NCBI GenBank assembly: GCA_028023455.1
Contig: JAQFVV010006255.1
Coordinates: 4,032,001-4,096,000 of the forward strand
Reading direction: 5' to 3'
Length of the DNA: 64,000 bases
Source: Epiperipatus broadwayi
Taxonomy: Eukaryota > Onychophora > Udeonychophora > Euonychophora > Peripatidae
The notes beneath the pieces were generated by a model. It did not search any database. It was not told the DNA's origin and saw only the letters and a program-made list of their open reading frames with translations. Positions within the stretch are counted from its first letter, which is position 1. Each line of letters begins with the position of its first letter. Shown here piece by piece: positions 35,122 to 48,210 of the stretch. The position numbers and the translations under genes were made by a program.

Positions 35122-38059
35122 TTTGACACAAGGAAAAAAAAAATTATAAAATTAAACATAATGTTTTATCTGATCATAGCAATAAAATATTTAAAAGATA
35201 CTTCTCTCTGAGATAGTTAAAATATGGATAAGAAAAATGGTAGTGATAGTAGATGTTGTAAGAGGTTTTAAATGTAACATTAATGGCATATGCTTCCAAT
35301 ACAAAGAATCTTGTATTTGTGTTGGAGCAAATTGAGACTTCTCCTCTTAGGTTATTAAAAATATTGCTTATATTTTAATGATATTTTAATGTAATTGCTT
35401 ACCCCTGTATCTTTTCTTATTGTGGCATAAGGCACTTTACCTTGAACCTGATGAATTTAGTTAGTTGACGTCATTATATTTAGCTTTTATATATTTTATC
35501 GACTTGTTTCATTCTCGTTCATCATATTTATAGGTTATAATATGTGCAATAAACATACACATATAGTCAAAAATCCAAAGTTATTATTTTACACTCATAC
35601 TATATAATTAATAATCAGACTTTAGCAAAGTCTAGATTTCAGAAACAAAATTTATTTCATTGGCTTTACATAAAAACGACAATCATCATATTATGAAGTA
35701 ATAAATTATAATATATATATTATGATCCTATTAATTATTATAGAATATAACAAATAGAAGATATACATGCACACACAATTTTTTTAATCCATTTGAAATC
35801 AACTATCATTCTAATAGTAGCTATTTATTTATAATTTGAATTTCCAAAAATAAGCATTTTTTAATAATTATTAAATTAATCACATCTCAATTATTTTCTG
35901 TACAAACATTTATATATCATTCTTTTTTCTTATAATTCATTCCAAAATTCTCATTCCCACTATTGCGTTTCATATTACGAACTACTTCATAAAGTAATAA
36001 AACCTATTTTTAGAATCCTTTTTAAACTTTGACTATTTTCTGGTTCCAAACATTAAAATTAAATTTCGTTTACATATGATAATAAATAGTTACAGAGAGA
36101 AAGAGAAAAAGATACATCTATCATTAAAAAACAAAAAAACAAAACCCTAATTAACTACTCACATTTAAAAAAAGTTAGTAAAAAAAACAAAACAAATTTA
36201 ATTAAAAAAAAAGAGAAAAAAACAGTATTCAATTATAGTAAAAGATGATTAAATAATAAATAAATAAGAAAAAGTATAAATAATAGATAATACAAGAAGT
36301 TGCAAAATTTAAATAATTAAAGTCACAACATCAGCTAAAAATATTTAAACTTTGAGATAAAAAACTAGTAAAATAAATCAAATAAATTCCTTTAAAGCAG
36401 ATACTTTTTTTAGTGTTATTAAGTTTACACACATTCTATTTTTTTTGTATTTCTATCAAGAGCGTCAGAAATTTTTTGCTAATTAAGTGCTATAGAATAT
36501 TTTTTATTTTTGTAATATATTAAAAAAAAATCTAAAAATCAATTAAAGTCATCTTCAAAAGCTTTTTTTTAAATAATAATACTAATTGAATACAATAAAT
36601 ATTTTAGGTGAACAATAATCTATCTTATACACGTATCACTGTTTGTATTAATTAACTAATCAAAACTGCAGTGAATATACATGAAGTTATAAAATATATA
36701 GTGTTGAAAAAAAACAATGAAATATGTTGTAAATTTATAAAACATCATACTTATACAGATACAATAAAAATATGTAAAATAATCATTTATAATTTCTATT
36801 TATAATTTGTATTACTTAGAAAAAATGGTCCAATTAAAAGTCAGATAAAATATATATTTAATTATTTAAAGACTGTCTAACTTAATAGATTTTATAATAA
36901 TTTGGAACAGTAAACTCATTTATATATGAATTATAAATTGTTACCAAAGCCGATGTGCATTGGTATTTCATGTGAGATATTTAATAAGTCTTGTCAATAA
37001 AAATAAATAAGGATATTTTCATAAATTCTTAGCGCATTTGTTTTGTTGGTATTCATAAACTGGATTTTAAAATATTATAAGATTTTTTTTTTAAAAAAAA
37101 ATAACTTTTAATGATATAGATAATAAAAGAAAAAAGTTTGAAGGAGTAAAGTGGAGAAAATGTTAAGAATCAGAAAAGATGGATTAAAATCATAGAGACA
37201 TTCATTTCTTAGTGTAAAAAATGATAAGAATAATGATGAATTTTTAAAGAAGTAAAAACTAGCTTAAAATAATATTTAATAGCAATTTAATATTATTATA
37301 ATTAAAAAAAAAATTTCTTGGTTAAAAAAAAACCTTCTACCTAAAGATTGAATTTTAAGATAAAATGTAATATGCATATAATATAATCGAAAAAGAAAAA
37401 AATAAGGAAAATAAAATGAGTAGATTCAAACTTCTAATATTATTAAAATAGAATAAAAATTAAATAAAGGAATATCCAATCAAAAAAATAAAAATACAAT
37501 CATTATATGTGTATTAAAATATAATCACACTATCCAAAATACAATACAAATAATCTGAGAAAAGATTATAATTTTATCAAGTTGCTGAATAAGTACAAAA
37601 AAAAAATGCTAAAATAAAATATATTCTTTTCTAAGCACAGTTTTATTATAATGCTTATCTTAAAAATTATGCCATTTCAAAAACTGTTAATATTTTACCA
37701 TAATTAACTATCAACAACAAAACAATTTGGCCTTTGGTATTTAAAAATAATTATAATTTAACATTCATAAAACAATTTAAAAAATTACCAACTTGTTTAA
37801 ATATATATGCATTTACTCAGATAAAATTCACTCCAACAGAAATATAAGATGATATGCAGTATCAGAGTTACTTTCAGTGGAAAAAATAGTAACAAATAAA
37901 CAAAATTTCTAAATGAAGAAAAAATGAGATATTCACAATTCTTTAGATAAATTATATTTTCTTACAATTATAGTTTAGACACAATAAATATTTGGACATA
38001 TGTTTGTTAATTTGGAAGAAGAGATCTTTATTTATGATAATTTTAGAAGGGCAATCAGA
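35122..38059. other. Long AT-rich stretch, nothing recognised
   Basis: A-rich blocks at 36100-36400 and 37080-37620. No credible coding, RNA or matched repeat. Confidence 0.45.
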
Positions 38060-39370
38060 ATTTTTAATAAATATCATTTTCAACCATTATTGATCCATTA
38101 AAGCAGCAGTATTCAACCAGTGAGTCACAACTGCTCAAGAGGTTACCAAAAAATTGTTGGGGGTCATGAAAATTTTGAGAAGCTTTCATGTTGGATAATA
38201 AAATTTTAATTGAAAAAACAAAAATGTAAACGATATTAAAAAGTACATGAACATTGCTCAAATCATTATTATGTGTCTGCCTACTTTTGTGTTTACACAC
38301 TTCTTTCTTTATATTCCAATTTGCTTTGTATAAATAGCACATAATAATGGCACTTCATTTATATTGATTGCTGTCATTTCTCTTGTTCACTTTCAGAGTT
38401 TTGTTATTCATGCCAGTATCCTCCTAACATTGATATGTGTTACTACTTTCTTGAATGTATATATTTTCTAAAACAGGCTAAAAAGGTTGTAATTGCTACA
38501 AAATCAACAGATCTACTAAGAACCAAGTATTATTATATATTTCAAAAATCTTATATTAAATTAAATGTACTGAAATATAATATAAAGATATATATTTGCA
38601 TGTGGAAAAATGACTTTTATTATTACTATCTTTATATGCTTGTAATAGGATGATAACAACATATAATAGGTCACATAAATTTTCAGTCTGAGTATGGGTC
38701 AGACAGCTATAAAAAAGTTGTACATCACTGCATTAAAGGATAAAGGTTTCTCTAAGTTTAACTCAGTTTTTTCCAATTTCTAGCCTCTCTTCTCCACATA
38801 ATGCCATCAAACATCCTAATTGCATCCATCTATATCACACATCTCTTTCTAGGGCTTTTACAATCTCTTGAGATCTAGTTTAAGATTTCAATTATCCGTC
38901 TATTATTATCTTTCTTAAAAATAACAATATGTTCACACCAACTCCATTTCAGTCTTTTAATTATTTCAATGATATCAGTAATTCCTGCTTGTTCTCTCAA
39001 CCATATATTTCATTTTTAATCTTTTCCTGTTACTCCAGCATATATCACTCCATACTTTGTGGAATGATATGAAGTCTCTACATTGCTCTTCTATTAAGTG
39101 TCCAAGTCTTAGATCCATAAATAAGAACTGATAAAATACATTTATTAAACATCTTTCTTTTCAAACACACAGACATATTTTCTTTTAATACTAATGTATT
39201 TTTAACAAAAGCACTCCATCCAAGTTTAATTCTGTAATTAATTTCATCCACTATATTGTCATCTGTATTAATAATTTGACTAAAGTATTTGTAATTGTTA
39301 ACTTTTACTAATTCATCATTATCAATCTTTATTTTTTGTTTTGAAAAAAGCCACTGAACATTACTTCACA
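38060..39370 (-). mobile_element. RTE LINE 3' part, interrupted by a hAT element
   Basis: Left piece 38060-38103 (TATCATTTTCAACCATTATT) and right piece 38739-39370 join into one sequence collinear with the RTE tails at 3075 and 42630. The right piece contains the C-terminal coding part and then, near 39220-39360, the same words as the window start (CACTCCATCCAAGTTTAATT, AATTTCATCCA, TATTTGTAATTGTTAA). Stops throughout. Confidence 0.75.
38104..38730. mobile_element. Non-autonomous hAT element with perfect 8-bp target duplication
   Basis: Flanked on both sides by CATTAAAG (38096-38103 and 38731-38738). Ends CAGCAGTATTCAACC and, reverse complemented, CAGTGATGTACAACT match the CAGNGNTNTNCAAC pattern of hAT termini. 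Subterminal GAGTCACAACTGC and GGGGGTCATG recall GGGTCGCGACC-type hAT MITE sequence. Length 627 bp. The reading frames at 38064-38342 and 38435-38653 show no transposase motif. It inserted into an RTE LINE tail. Confidence 0.85.
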
Positions 39371-40289
39371 CAATTAAATAAAAATATTTGTCTACAGAAC
39401 ATTAATTTTTATTTTATTTAATAAGTCAGTTTTTCTATAATGATTTCAGAAATAGAAACTATATATAAATAATATAAATGTTAATAAAAAATGACATTTT
39501 TAAATTAAAAAATTCGAACAAGATTTGCTTTAAATACATTATATCATTATTACTTCTAAAATATATATTTATTAAAATATTTAACAACTTAATATGAAAG
39601 TTTTTGTTAAAAAAAAAGATTACCAAATAGTGGAAAATTATTTTTAGTAACTTAATCATTTTTTCTGTAATGTTTAGGGAATTCATGCAGTTTTACTTTT
39701 AAATTGCAAATAATTAATTTTTAAAAAAACTGAATATTCAAATTTCAATACTAATTTATTAATACAGAAATAATTAAAAACATAAATAATCACAAATACA
39801 TAAGAATATGTTATTTATTTCTAAACATTCGTTTTTGCTACATTTGATTTAGTACTGTACTGTATATGATTTTTTTTTTTTAGGCAAGAAACCTGTAGAA
39901 GTTTCCACTAAGAATATATTGAGATCTTCAACCTTGTTGTAGCCATTATAATCATAGATTTGACAGTCATTAATTATATGGTTCATGATTTGTTTTTATT
40001 CATATTTACATAAGTTTGTGCATGCTAAATTCTATTTATGAAGCAGATAAATGCAACAGTCACATATTATCCTAAGATTCAACTTGTGTTTAAAAATATA
40101 AATTGCAGATGGTTTTATTTTTAAAACTGGAAAATGGTGACCTTGATTTGAGATGAGTCTTTGATGGTGAGAGTTTAACTTGAGTCATTGAAGTTCCTAA
40201 CTGTTAACAGATTTTCAAGCTCTCTTCAATCATACACTCTATCATACATAGGTGACACATATAATCACATAATATAAAAAAGATAAATA
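39371..40289. other. AT-rich stretch, nothing recognised
   Basis: The 75-codon minus frame at 39459-39686 is Lys/Ile/Phe/Asn-rich without motif. No other signal. Confidence 0.5.
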
Positions 40290-40615
40290 ATCTCCAATGT
40301 ATATATTTAGTGCTGAACCAGCACTCATTTGTTGGTCCAGATCATCATCTCTCCCCTCACATATATATATAATCAGTGTTTGATTTATATTAAGATATAG
40401 CAAATCTACACACTTTTAATGGACAGGTTTCAAACCATCCATATCATTGAAAGTCTGATGATGGAATGCTCAAAGACCTTGTTGAATCCTATCTATTAAA
40501 GTTTGTAGATTTGCTATCTTAATATAAACCAAGCACTGATTATATATATATATATATGTGTGTGTGTGTATGTGTGTGTGTGTCAGAGATGATCTGGACC
40601 AGATCCCCTTTAATT
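40290..40615. mobile_element. Foldback element E, copy 1
   Basis: Palindrome. Outer ends are GGTCCAGATCATCATCTCT and AGAGATGATCTGGACC. Inner arms are TTTATATTAAGATATAGCAA and TTGCTATCTTAATATAAA. The centre contains GATGGAATGCTCAAAG. Both arms run through AT/GT microsatellite. The same centre and arms recur at 62820-63130. Confidence 0.75.
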
Positions 40616-41084
40616 ACATCTAGCTTAAGTATGTATACTACACTTGTATTAAAATATTGAGATTTTCATACATTTTCTGTGAGGCAATTTCTTTTCTAAC
40701 TTCTGATATAAGTATATGTGAAACAAGAAAAAGCCATTGCAAATAAATAGGCATAAACATTCTAATAACATTTCTCATGATAACATATAACTAAATAGTT
40801 TATTGTAAAGGTAGAATAGGCAACCCAGTTCTGCAATTACCTGTGTTCTAACTTAACTTCCCAGCAATTGCAGCTTATATGCTCAGCTCTGAAAGTGCAC
40901 TAAGCCAAACAGAACACTGATAAAACAAGAATAACATACCAGGCATATTATCATACATATGCAAATTATTACAAATAAACAACCAAGTAGAAATAAAATT
41001 ATATATATATGATATATTATGCTACTTCATCTGCATATGATTTGGATAATAAATATCCAGATGCTTTGGCTTGATCACACATGC
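40616..41084. other. AT-rich stretch, nothing recognised
   Basis: No coding or repeat match. Confidence 0.5.
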
Positions 41085-41590
41085 TATCAAATATATACAC
41101 TATTTATCAAAAAAATAGTAACATCATAATCAAGCCTAAAGATTCAGTTCTTTTTGAGGCTCATGCAGTTGATGAAATTTCATGTGGAATTTGTAAAGCT
41201 TTTTATGTAGATATGAATAATCGTTGCATCAGTACTAGAAGAGATGAACCTATTAATGCAGTTAAACAACACTCATCATCAACATTCTCATTCCATATAT
41301 GGAATCATGTCACAATATTGATTTCTCTAATACCAGGATCCTATCTGGATATGAAACTCTCTACCAATGTAAGATCCAAAAAGCCATTGTTATATTAAAA
41401 AAGACCAAATTGTATTAATGAACATAATTACACCTGCAAAACATATTTGAAGACTTTTTTCAATTTGATATACCTGTTTTTTTTTCTATTAGTAGAATTT
41501 TAACACTGTTATAAATCAATGTTTACATCACTTCTACAAATAATTTTATTAAATTCTATTCATCACCCAATTAGTTCTTGGCTTGGGTGA
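41085..41590 (+). pseudogene. PLE GIY-YIG nuclease remnant and 3' end, family 2
   Basis: Plus strand 41150-41280: VDEISCGICKAFYVDMNNR, then TRRDEPINAVKQHSS, matching (V/I)YEI-C-x2-C-x3-YIG and the R-x5-EH-x3-V pattern of PLE GIY-YIG nucleases, with the second half of the domain degraded. The 3' flank TCAATGTTTACATCACTTCTA is repeated downstream of the related copy at 60040-60620, which defines a family distinct from the 46333-48222 element. Confidence 0.6.
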
Positions 41591-41600
41591 CTAAGTTGAA

Positions 41601-41909
41601 ATGTTGGTATATTTATTATCAAAATCACACGTGGATGAACCCACAAAATATATCATTTACCTTTTCTTTGTGTATTTTCATTTTACCAGATATTATATTG
41701 GCTCAGAAAAAAAAATAGTAACAATTGAATCATTTATATCTCTAATTCATGAAAATCTTCATATCAATATATATAAAAACCAGAATGATTTATTGAAAAT
41801 TCTTGGTGTTGAAATAGGCATGAGCTGCTATATCATATTTAATATTTTCAACAATTATATGATGTATACTATGTATACTAGGGCTAATTTTACATTTAGG
41901 GATAGTTAG
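41601..41909 (+). pseudogene. Possible PLE reverse transcriptase fragment
   Basis: A 102-codon frame containing FISLIHENLHINIYKNQNDL, then LKILGVEIGMSCYIIFNIF. The latter resembles the GVAMGSPLSPIIANIF motif B of PLE polymerases with several substitutions. It follows a PLE nuclease remnant on the same strand, as expected if two copies lie in tandem. Weak match; could be chance. Confidence 0.35.
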
Positions 41910-42624
41910 TTTACAAATAGCTCGCTGGGAGTTTCAGTACCTCTGTATTATTTTATGTACTTAAATATGTGGCTTATTTATCATGTTTACAAATAATTTT
42001 GACATTTAATTATTAAAATTGATATTTTAGTGCTAATTTAATTTATATATATGAATTAAAATTTAAAGATAATAAGCAATTTTTTAAAATATTAAAATGT
42101 ACATTCTATTTTTATATTTAAAATGCATATCGACATTGCACATTTGTGAATAATCTATTTACTTTTTTATGTTATGATAATTTCTTATAAATTAATAAGT
42201 AAAATTTTAGAAATGCAGATAGCCTTTTGATGATCTTTTTTTTTTTAATTATTACATTAAAACAATGGGGAGTTCACAGAAATTTTTTAATGTAGAAAAA
42301 TCAAGATGGATCTGTATTGTTTACATGTCTATTCCCAAAAGAGTGCTAGAACATGTAGGCAATAGAGTATTGCAACTAACTAAAAATATTTGTTTATTAA
42401 TACTCACTTAACACAATTTATTTTAGAATTTCAATTTTAAAGCTATAGGTTTAATAAATACTTACATATATCACTAATATTTATATTAGATTAAACTTTT
42501 TTTTTCTCAAAAATTTTTAAATCTCCCCACATTAAAAACATCTTTAATAATCAATATAGATATGGAAAAACAAAAAAGAATGCAAATATGGCTGGTATTT
42601 TAAGTCATTTCTCAATGATAATTA
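41910..42624. other. AT-rich stretch, nothing recognised
   Basis: No signal found. Confidence 0.5.
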
Positions 42625-44990
42625 TTTCATCATCATCATTTTCAATACTTCAGGATCAGAATCTTCCAGGTTTAATCCAGTTTCTTTCATCAATCAATCT
42701 CACTTGTGGTTTCATTCTAGGTCTTTTACAATCTCTTGAAATCTGATTTAAAATTTCAACTGTCCATATATTATCATATCTTCTAGCAATACATACAACT
42801 CAACTCCACTTGAGTCTTTTAATTCTTTCATTGCTGTTTGCTCTGTTATCCTAATACTTTACTTTTCATCCTTTTCTGTTACTCCCAATATACATATCTC
42901 CAAAATTTTTGAGTAGCCTAAATCTCTGAATTGCTCTTCTATTATTTCTTTTTTTAATATGAAGTTATTTCTATCAAAAGTATTCTATACAAGTTTAATT
43001 CTATGACCAATTCCATTAATTATGTTTTCACTTATTTATAATCTGATCAAGATGTTTGTAATTGTTAATTTCTAATCCATGATTATTAATCTTTATCTTC
43101 ATCTTCCAAAAAAATACATTATCATTACTTTAGTCTTTTAACTATTTATCTTTGGGCCCATTGTCTTACTTTGACCTGTTAACAATTGCAACATTTTCTG
43201 AAGCTCTGCAACCTTATTTGAAAAACAACAGCGTCTGCAAAATCTAGATGATTTAAAAATCTATGTGAATTTTTATGCCCTTAGCTTACCATTTTAATTC
43301 ACAAAACATTCTGTAAAACTACTGTATATACCCTTATCAATGCTAATCATTTCAGCACAACCATGTAATCTATTCTCTACTGTTGCACTATGATAAATAT
43401 TCCTCAGAATATAACAATATCCATAATGGTGACTAATATCAAATGGCAACTAGTATCCAATTGTGGTTTCTATAACTTCTCTCAATACTATGATGTAATC
43501 CAAATACAGATTGCTCTTTACTTTAGTATGAGATCAAAGTTTGCTATAGATAAATAATTTTCTTGATAAAGATTTTGTATAGAACTGATAGAAGACTGAT
43601 AAATATGTAATGGCTAAAATCGTCTTTATCATCATTTTAAATGTCAATATTGCAATTGCATTCTTAAAATCAATTAATAGATTTTTGTCATTAATATATT
43701 TGGCATGTTGTTTTGCCAATAAATTTTCTATTTTGCTACTTGCTTCTTTTACAATATCAATAATAATTTCATTAATTTTTAGAACTTTGTCTTCTTCATA
43801 GATTTAATTGCATTTCTCATCATTTAAAATACTTGACAATTCAGAAGATAAATTAATTGTAATGACTATTTGTTTTCTTGTTCTTTTATAACTACATAAT
43901 TTCTTGTTATCCCTTCCATATATTTCAAGATTTCATTTCTCCCTTTAGTAATAATTACAGCTGTTCTTCTTATTGTTGAAAGTAATTTTCTTACAATAAC
44001 AAGATGTTCCTTGTGTCGTTATTAATTCTTTTTTTATATTATGTTACAGAATTCTAGATATTCAATTTTTCTTAATGGATTTTTATATATTTTTTCTCCT
44101 AAACTATATTGTTTCAGTTGAAAATTTATTGGTATTTTTTGGCACAGCTATTTTTGTTGCAGTTCTTAGTAATGTATCAGCTATCTTCTTATTGATCTCA
44201 CTTAAGACTGAAATATGTTCAGAGTCCACGAATATTTTCAACAAATTCAAGTTCTAATTAATTTTCATCAGAGTTATTCTAATAATGGGAATATCAATGG
44301 TTAATACTGTCTTTCTTAATAGTTTTTGTTTCTCTGATTTTGCAATAACACACATCTCACTAATTGATACCAAATTTTCTGTGTTAAAACTATTAAAAAC
44401 ATTATAACCTTGATTTACATATTTTCTGTTAATTAAAATATAATCCAATTCTTTTGTATCTTCATTTAGATGCTTCTGTGTTCTACTTCTGTTTGATATT
44501 TTTCTCATAAATAATTCATAATACATTATTTTTCTGAATTCTACAAGTCATTTTACTCTTATTTCTGATAAAATATTACCATACCCAGTTTATAGCATTT
44601 TCATCTTTCAATAATTTATCAATTTTAGCATTAAAGTCTCCTTTGACAATTTTAAAATGTTATTAGATGTGGTGAAAAGTATTTTGTATGACTATACAAA
44701 AATCTTCTTTATCACAATGAAAATTTGGAATATAAAATTGAATTATCTGTATCTGATACTTTTTTATTAAACTGAATAACAGCCCTCAGTTTTACATACC
44801 ATTAATCTCCACAACAATTGTTATTTTTTTTTTACTTTTTATTTAAAATAAATCCTACTGCATTTGTTCTACCAATATTTAAACTCTTTGTAGTAAAATG
44901 CATGTCCACTTTTTAAATAATTGTCTCTTTAATTTATTTTCAGATTTTGATAAAAAAAAAAAAAAGGTCATTTAATATTAAACAGTTCTT
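42625..44990 (-). mobile_element. RTE LINE, third copy, most of its length
   Basis: 3' tail at 42628 (TCATCATCATCATTTTC on the plus strand), then C-terminal, polymerase and endonuclease parts upward. The clearest coding island is 44526-44254 on the minus strand: YYELFMRKISNRSR, then ELDYILINRKYVNQGYNVFN, the end of the RTE endonuclease. The endonuclease N-terminal half reaches about 44940, where an A-run follows. Many stops and small deletions. Confidence 0.75.
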
Positions 44991-46237
44991 ACTCGTGTAA
45001 TATCTTTTTATTTGAAAGTCATCTGTAGTTGTAGGTATCTAATCATCATTTAAAGATAGACTGGATCATAAATAACTCTATATTTATAATTTCTTTGATT
45101 TTAAATATAAAACAATTATACAAACCACAATAACAAAACAATTACATTTTAATGATATATTAATTAGAGACAATAGAGTATCAACTGTATCATTATATAT
45201 ATATAATGTATGTGTCCATGTGAATCAGTTGTATAACATAGAGTGGATAGCTGTAGGAAGCTTGAAAGTCTGAGTTCAAGTCCCTTCTTATATAAATATT
45301 GTAATATTATGGATTTAACCAACTCTAATCAAGTCGTATATTACAAGCTGCCTCAATGAAATAAGCTCAAATAAAGATATTAAATACCCATAAATAAAAT
45401 TAAAAATTATGAGAATAAAATAAAATACTAAAAATTCTCTCAATTGATTTGAATTAACTGTATTTATAATTTAAATTTGTATTTATACAATTAGATAATT
45501 ACAATAAAATATTTATTTATAAAGAAAATGGCAAAATTTGTAAAAAAAAAAAAAAAAAAAATCATCGTCTATTTCTAATGCACTAACTTATAAAATTATA
45601 TATTTTATGATTAATAATTTATCAATTTAAAAAAGAAAAAAAACAACTAATTAAGTTTTCTGATTTAATTATGGTTAAATTAAATCAGAACAGCAACAAA
45701 ATATAATTGAAAGAATTAAGAAAAAGACAATTAAAAACAGGGTTTAAAGATAGGAAAAAACACATATAGGCTTTCTAGGAATATTCCCTTGCTTAACAAA
45801 AAGTTATAAAAGAGAAAACTGAAGAGATAAGCATATATAACATCTGTGGAAAGCCCACATTGTCAACATTGCATAAATTGGAAAAATTCAAGTCTATCTG
45901 CACAATCATTCCAGCTGCTTTCTCAGTATTGACACATAACCAGTCAGTTAGAATGTTTAACTTATTTGAAAAGAAAAGAACAAGTATGAATTGCTAAGTG
46001 CACCTGAAAAATACCAGTCAAAACTCTCAATGTAACCTTTCCAAATTGAAGAAACCTAGAAACAGAACAGCTAATGAAATGTAACCTTTTGACTAAAATC
46101 ATCTCCAATTATCTTGCCTGATAGTCAAGTAATAAGTTAAGTAAAACCCAGCAAACTCACCCTAAAAGATTAGAAATAGTTCATTAATGATAAGCTTACT
46201 AAATTCTTTTGAGCCAAATTGCAATAAGAACTTACTG

Positions 46238-46238
<1 letters not shown>
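44991..46238. other. AT-rich stretch with one tRNA-related module
   Basis: At 45220-45300 GATAGCTGTAGGAAGCTTG then TGAGTTCAAGTCCC resembles a tRNA-derived SINE tail (B box), similar to 63180. A long A-run lies at 45541-45560. 45830-46200 is less AT-extreme but unrecognised. Confidence 0.45.
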
Positions 46239-46289
<51 letters not shown>

Positions 46290-46292
46290 ATG
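46239..46292. repeat. (AT)n(GT)n compound microsatellite
   Basis: AT dinucleotides then GT dinucleotides, directly outside the left arm of the young PLE; its right end has (AT)n(GA)n. Confidence 0.95.
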
Positions 46293-46515
46293 TGTAAATT
46301 ATTAATCAATGTCTGTATTCCAATTATAATAAAATATATATAATTATTTAAAAGAATACAATAATTAATACAGTAAAACAATATTTAAAAAAAAAACAAA
46401 TATATACCAATTTAATAGAAGTACTTTCAACTATCTATGTAGTCGTTGTCAACTAGATTCAAATTGTATTAGAAAAAACCGTTACAAATGTAAACAAAAA
46501 GTAATATGTCATACA

Positions 46516-47043
46516 TCAATTTTCCCACAATTCATTAATTTTTATATTGGCAGCCTGTCTGTTTATCAACTGTTGCTTTTCACTTTTTATTAACATAGCT
46601 TCTTTAATTTTGCGTTTATTATTATTTCTTTCAATACACAAAATCTTAACTTTATTAAAATCAAAATCAAAACCATAATTACATGTTACATTATGATCAA
46701 AAAATATGGATGGTGATACATCATCATTTCTAACATTCTCTTGTCTTGATTTTTGCACTCGTTTATATAACAACAAATGCTCCTTTGATCTTTTCTCCAA
46801 TGTACATCGAGATTCCCCAATATATGCCTTTCCACAAACACATAGCCATTTATATATTGCACAACTTTGATTTAAAATACTACACCTATTTTTTGAATTA
46901 TTTATTAATCTATTTAAATTAGGAGTAGTATAAAATGCAGCTCGACATATATTTTTATATATCTGTTTTATAAATTTCACTTGTTCATTACAAATAAATG
47001 GGACTTCCTGTAGTTTCACAAATATGTAGTTTTGTAGTATCAA
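46516..47043 (-). pseudogene. PLE GIY-YIG nuclease, inverted left-arm copy
   Basis: Open from the arm boundary. The first 15 or so residues (to QEVP) come from antisense of the junction and central sequence and are not real protein. From FICNEQVKFIKQIYKNI it is authentic PLE. The nuclease core is AIYKWLCVCGKAYIGESRCT, then EKRSKEH. Later FFDHNVTCNYGFDFDF and KRKIKEAMLIKSEKQQLINR complete the domain. It lacks a polymerase and so is a fragment, though its frame is uninterrupted. Confidence 0.8.
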
Positions 47044-47567
47044 GATATGAAGATATAATTCTTAATAATAATATATATTGCCAAGGTATTAAAATTTATT
47101 ACAGGTATGTTGATGATGTTTTTGTTTGTGGAAGTTTAGATATTATAAATGTATTATTCAATGAATTAAATAGTTTAGAAGGTTTAAAATGGAGTAAATC
47201 TTTTGAAGAAAAAATGTCAATTCAGTATTTAGATATTAAAGTTACCTGTAATAAAAATAAATTAGATTATTGTATGGTAATAAAAGATATTGAAAAAAGA
47301 GAATATATTCCTTGGTATTCAAATGTGCCAATAGCACATAAATTATCCGGTTTAAAATCATTTTTATTTAGGAATAATAAATTATGTAAATATAGTTCTG
47401 ATAAAATAAGTAACATAAATGTATTTATTATGGATTTGTTAAATATTGGATATGATCATAAATTAATTTATAATATTGTTACTAAGTTTAATAATAATAG
47501 AAATATTTTAGATGCTATAGATTTTAATAAGATAATATACTTGGATATCAATACCATTTATTTGTAA
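46998..47567 (+). pseudogene. PLE reverse transcriptase, C-terminal half
   Basis: Begins exactly where the left arm ends, in motif B (GLPVVSQICSFVVSRYE, equivalent to GLPMGSPxSxxLAxxxxxxxE). Motif C is YYRYVDDVFVCGS. Next comes LKWSKSFEEKMSIQYLDIKV, the usual strand after the palm, and a thumb (LKSFLFRNNKLCKYSSD, LLNIGYDHKLIYNI). The N-terminal half of the polymerase is missing. The frame ends DINTIYL and stop; comparison with the other arm shows that the true continuation (PFICNEQVKF) is in another frame, so a small deletion near 47550 broke the link to the nuclease. Confidence 0.85.
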
Positions 47568-47574
47568 TGAACAA

Positions 47575-48039
47575 GTGAAATTTATAAAACAGATATATAA
47601 AAATATATGTCGAGTTGCATTTTATACTACTCCTAATTTAAATAGATTAATAAATAATTCAAAAAATAGGTGTAGTATTTTAAATCAAAGTTGTGCAATA
47701 TATAAATGGCTATGTGTTTGTGGAAAGGCATATATTGGGGAATCTCGATGTACATTGGAGAAAAGATCAAAGGAGCATTTGTTGTTATATAAACGAGTGC
47801 AAAAATCAAGACAAGAGAATGTTAGAAATGATGATGTATCACCATCCGTATTTTTTGATCATAATGTAACATGTAATTATGGTTTTGATTTTGATTTTAA
47901 TAAAGTTAAGATTTTGTGTATTGAAAGAAATAATAATAAACGCAAAATTAAAGAAGCTATGTTAATAAAAAGTGAAAAGCAACAGTTGATAAACAGACAG
48001 GCTGCCAATATAAAAATTAATAAATTGTGGGAAAATTGA
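47575..48039 (+). pseudogene. PLE GIY-YIG nuclease, right-arm copy
   Basis: 154 codons from an internal Val/Met region: KFIKQIYKNICRVAFYTTP, a basic linker, AIYKWLCVCGKAYIGESRCT, KRSKEH, then KVKILCIERNNNKRKIKEAM. In the intact element this is the C-terminal domain of the same polyprotein as the polymerase just upstream; a frameshift now separates them by seven bases. The nuclease domain itself looks complete. Confidence 0.83.
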
Positions 48040-48206
48040 TGTATGACATATTACTTTTTGTTTACATTTGTAACGGTTTTTTCTAATACAATTTGAATCT
48101 AGTTGACAACGACTACATAGATAGTTGAAAGTACTTCTATTAAATTGGTATATATTTGTTTTTTTAAAATATTGTTTTACTGTATTAATTATTGTATTGT
48201 TTTAAA

Positions 48207-48210
<4 letters not shown>

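Noticed and set aside
38064-38653. Reading frames inside the hAT element as transposase
   Set aside because: Too short, no RNase H-like or BED finger motifs; the element looks non-autonomous.
40440-40475. CTGATGATGGAATGCTCAAAG as a hammerhead core in element E
   Set aside because: No GAAA, no stem II and the second copy (62960) loses CTGATGA.
41601-41909. Host gene encoding a small membrane protein
   Set aside because: Its best local resemblance is to a degraded PLE polymerase motif and it sits next to a PLE nuclease remnant.
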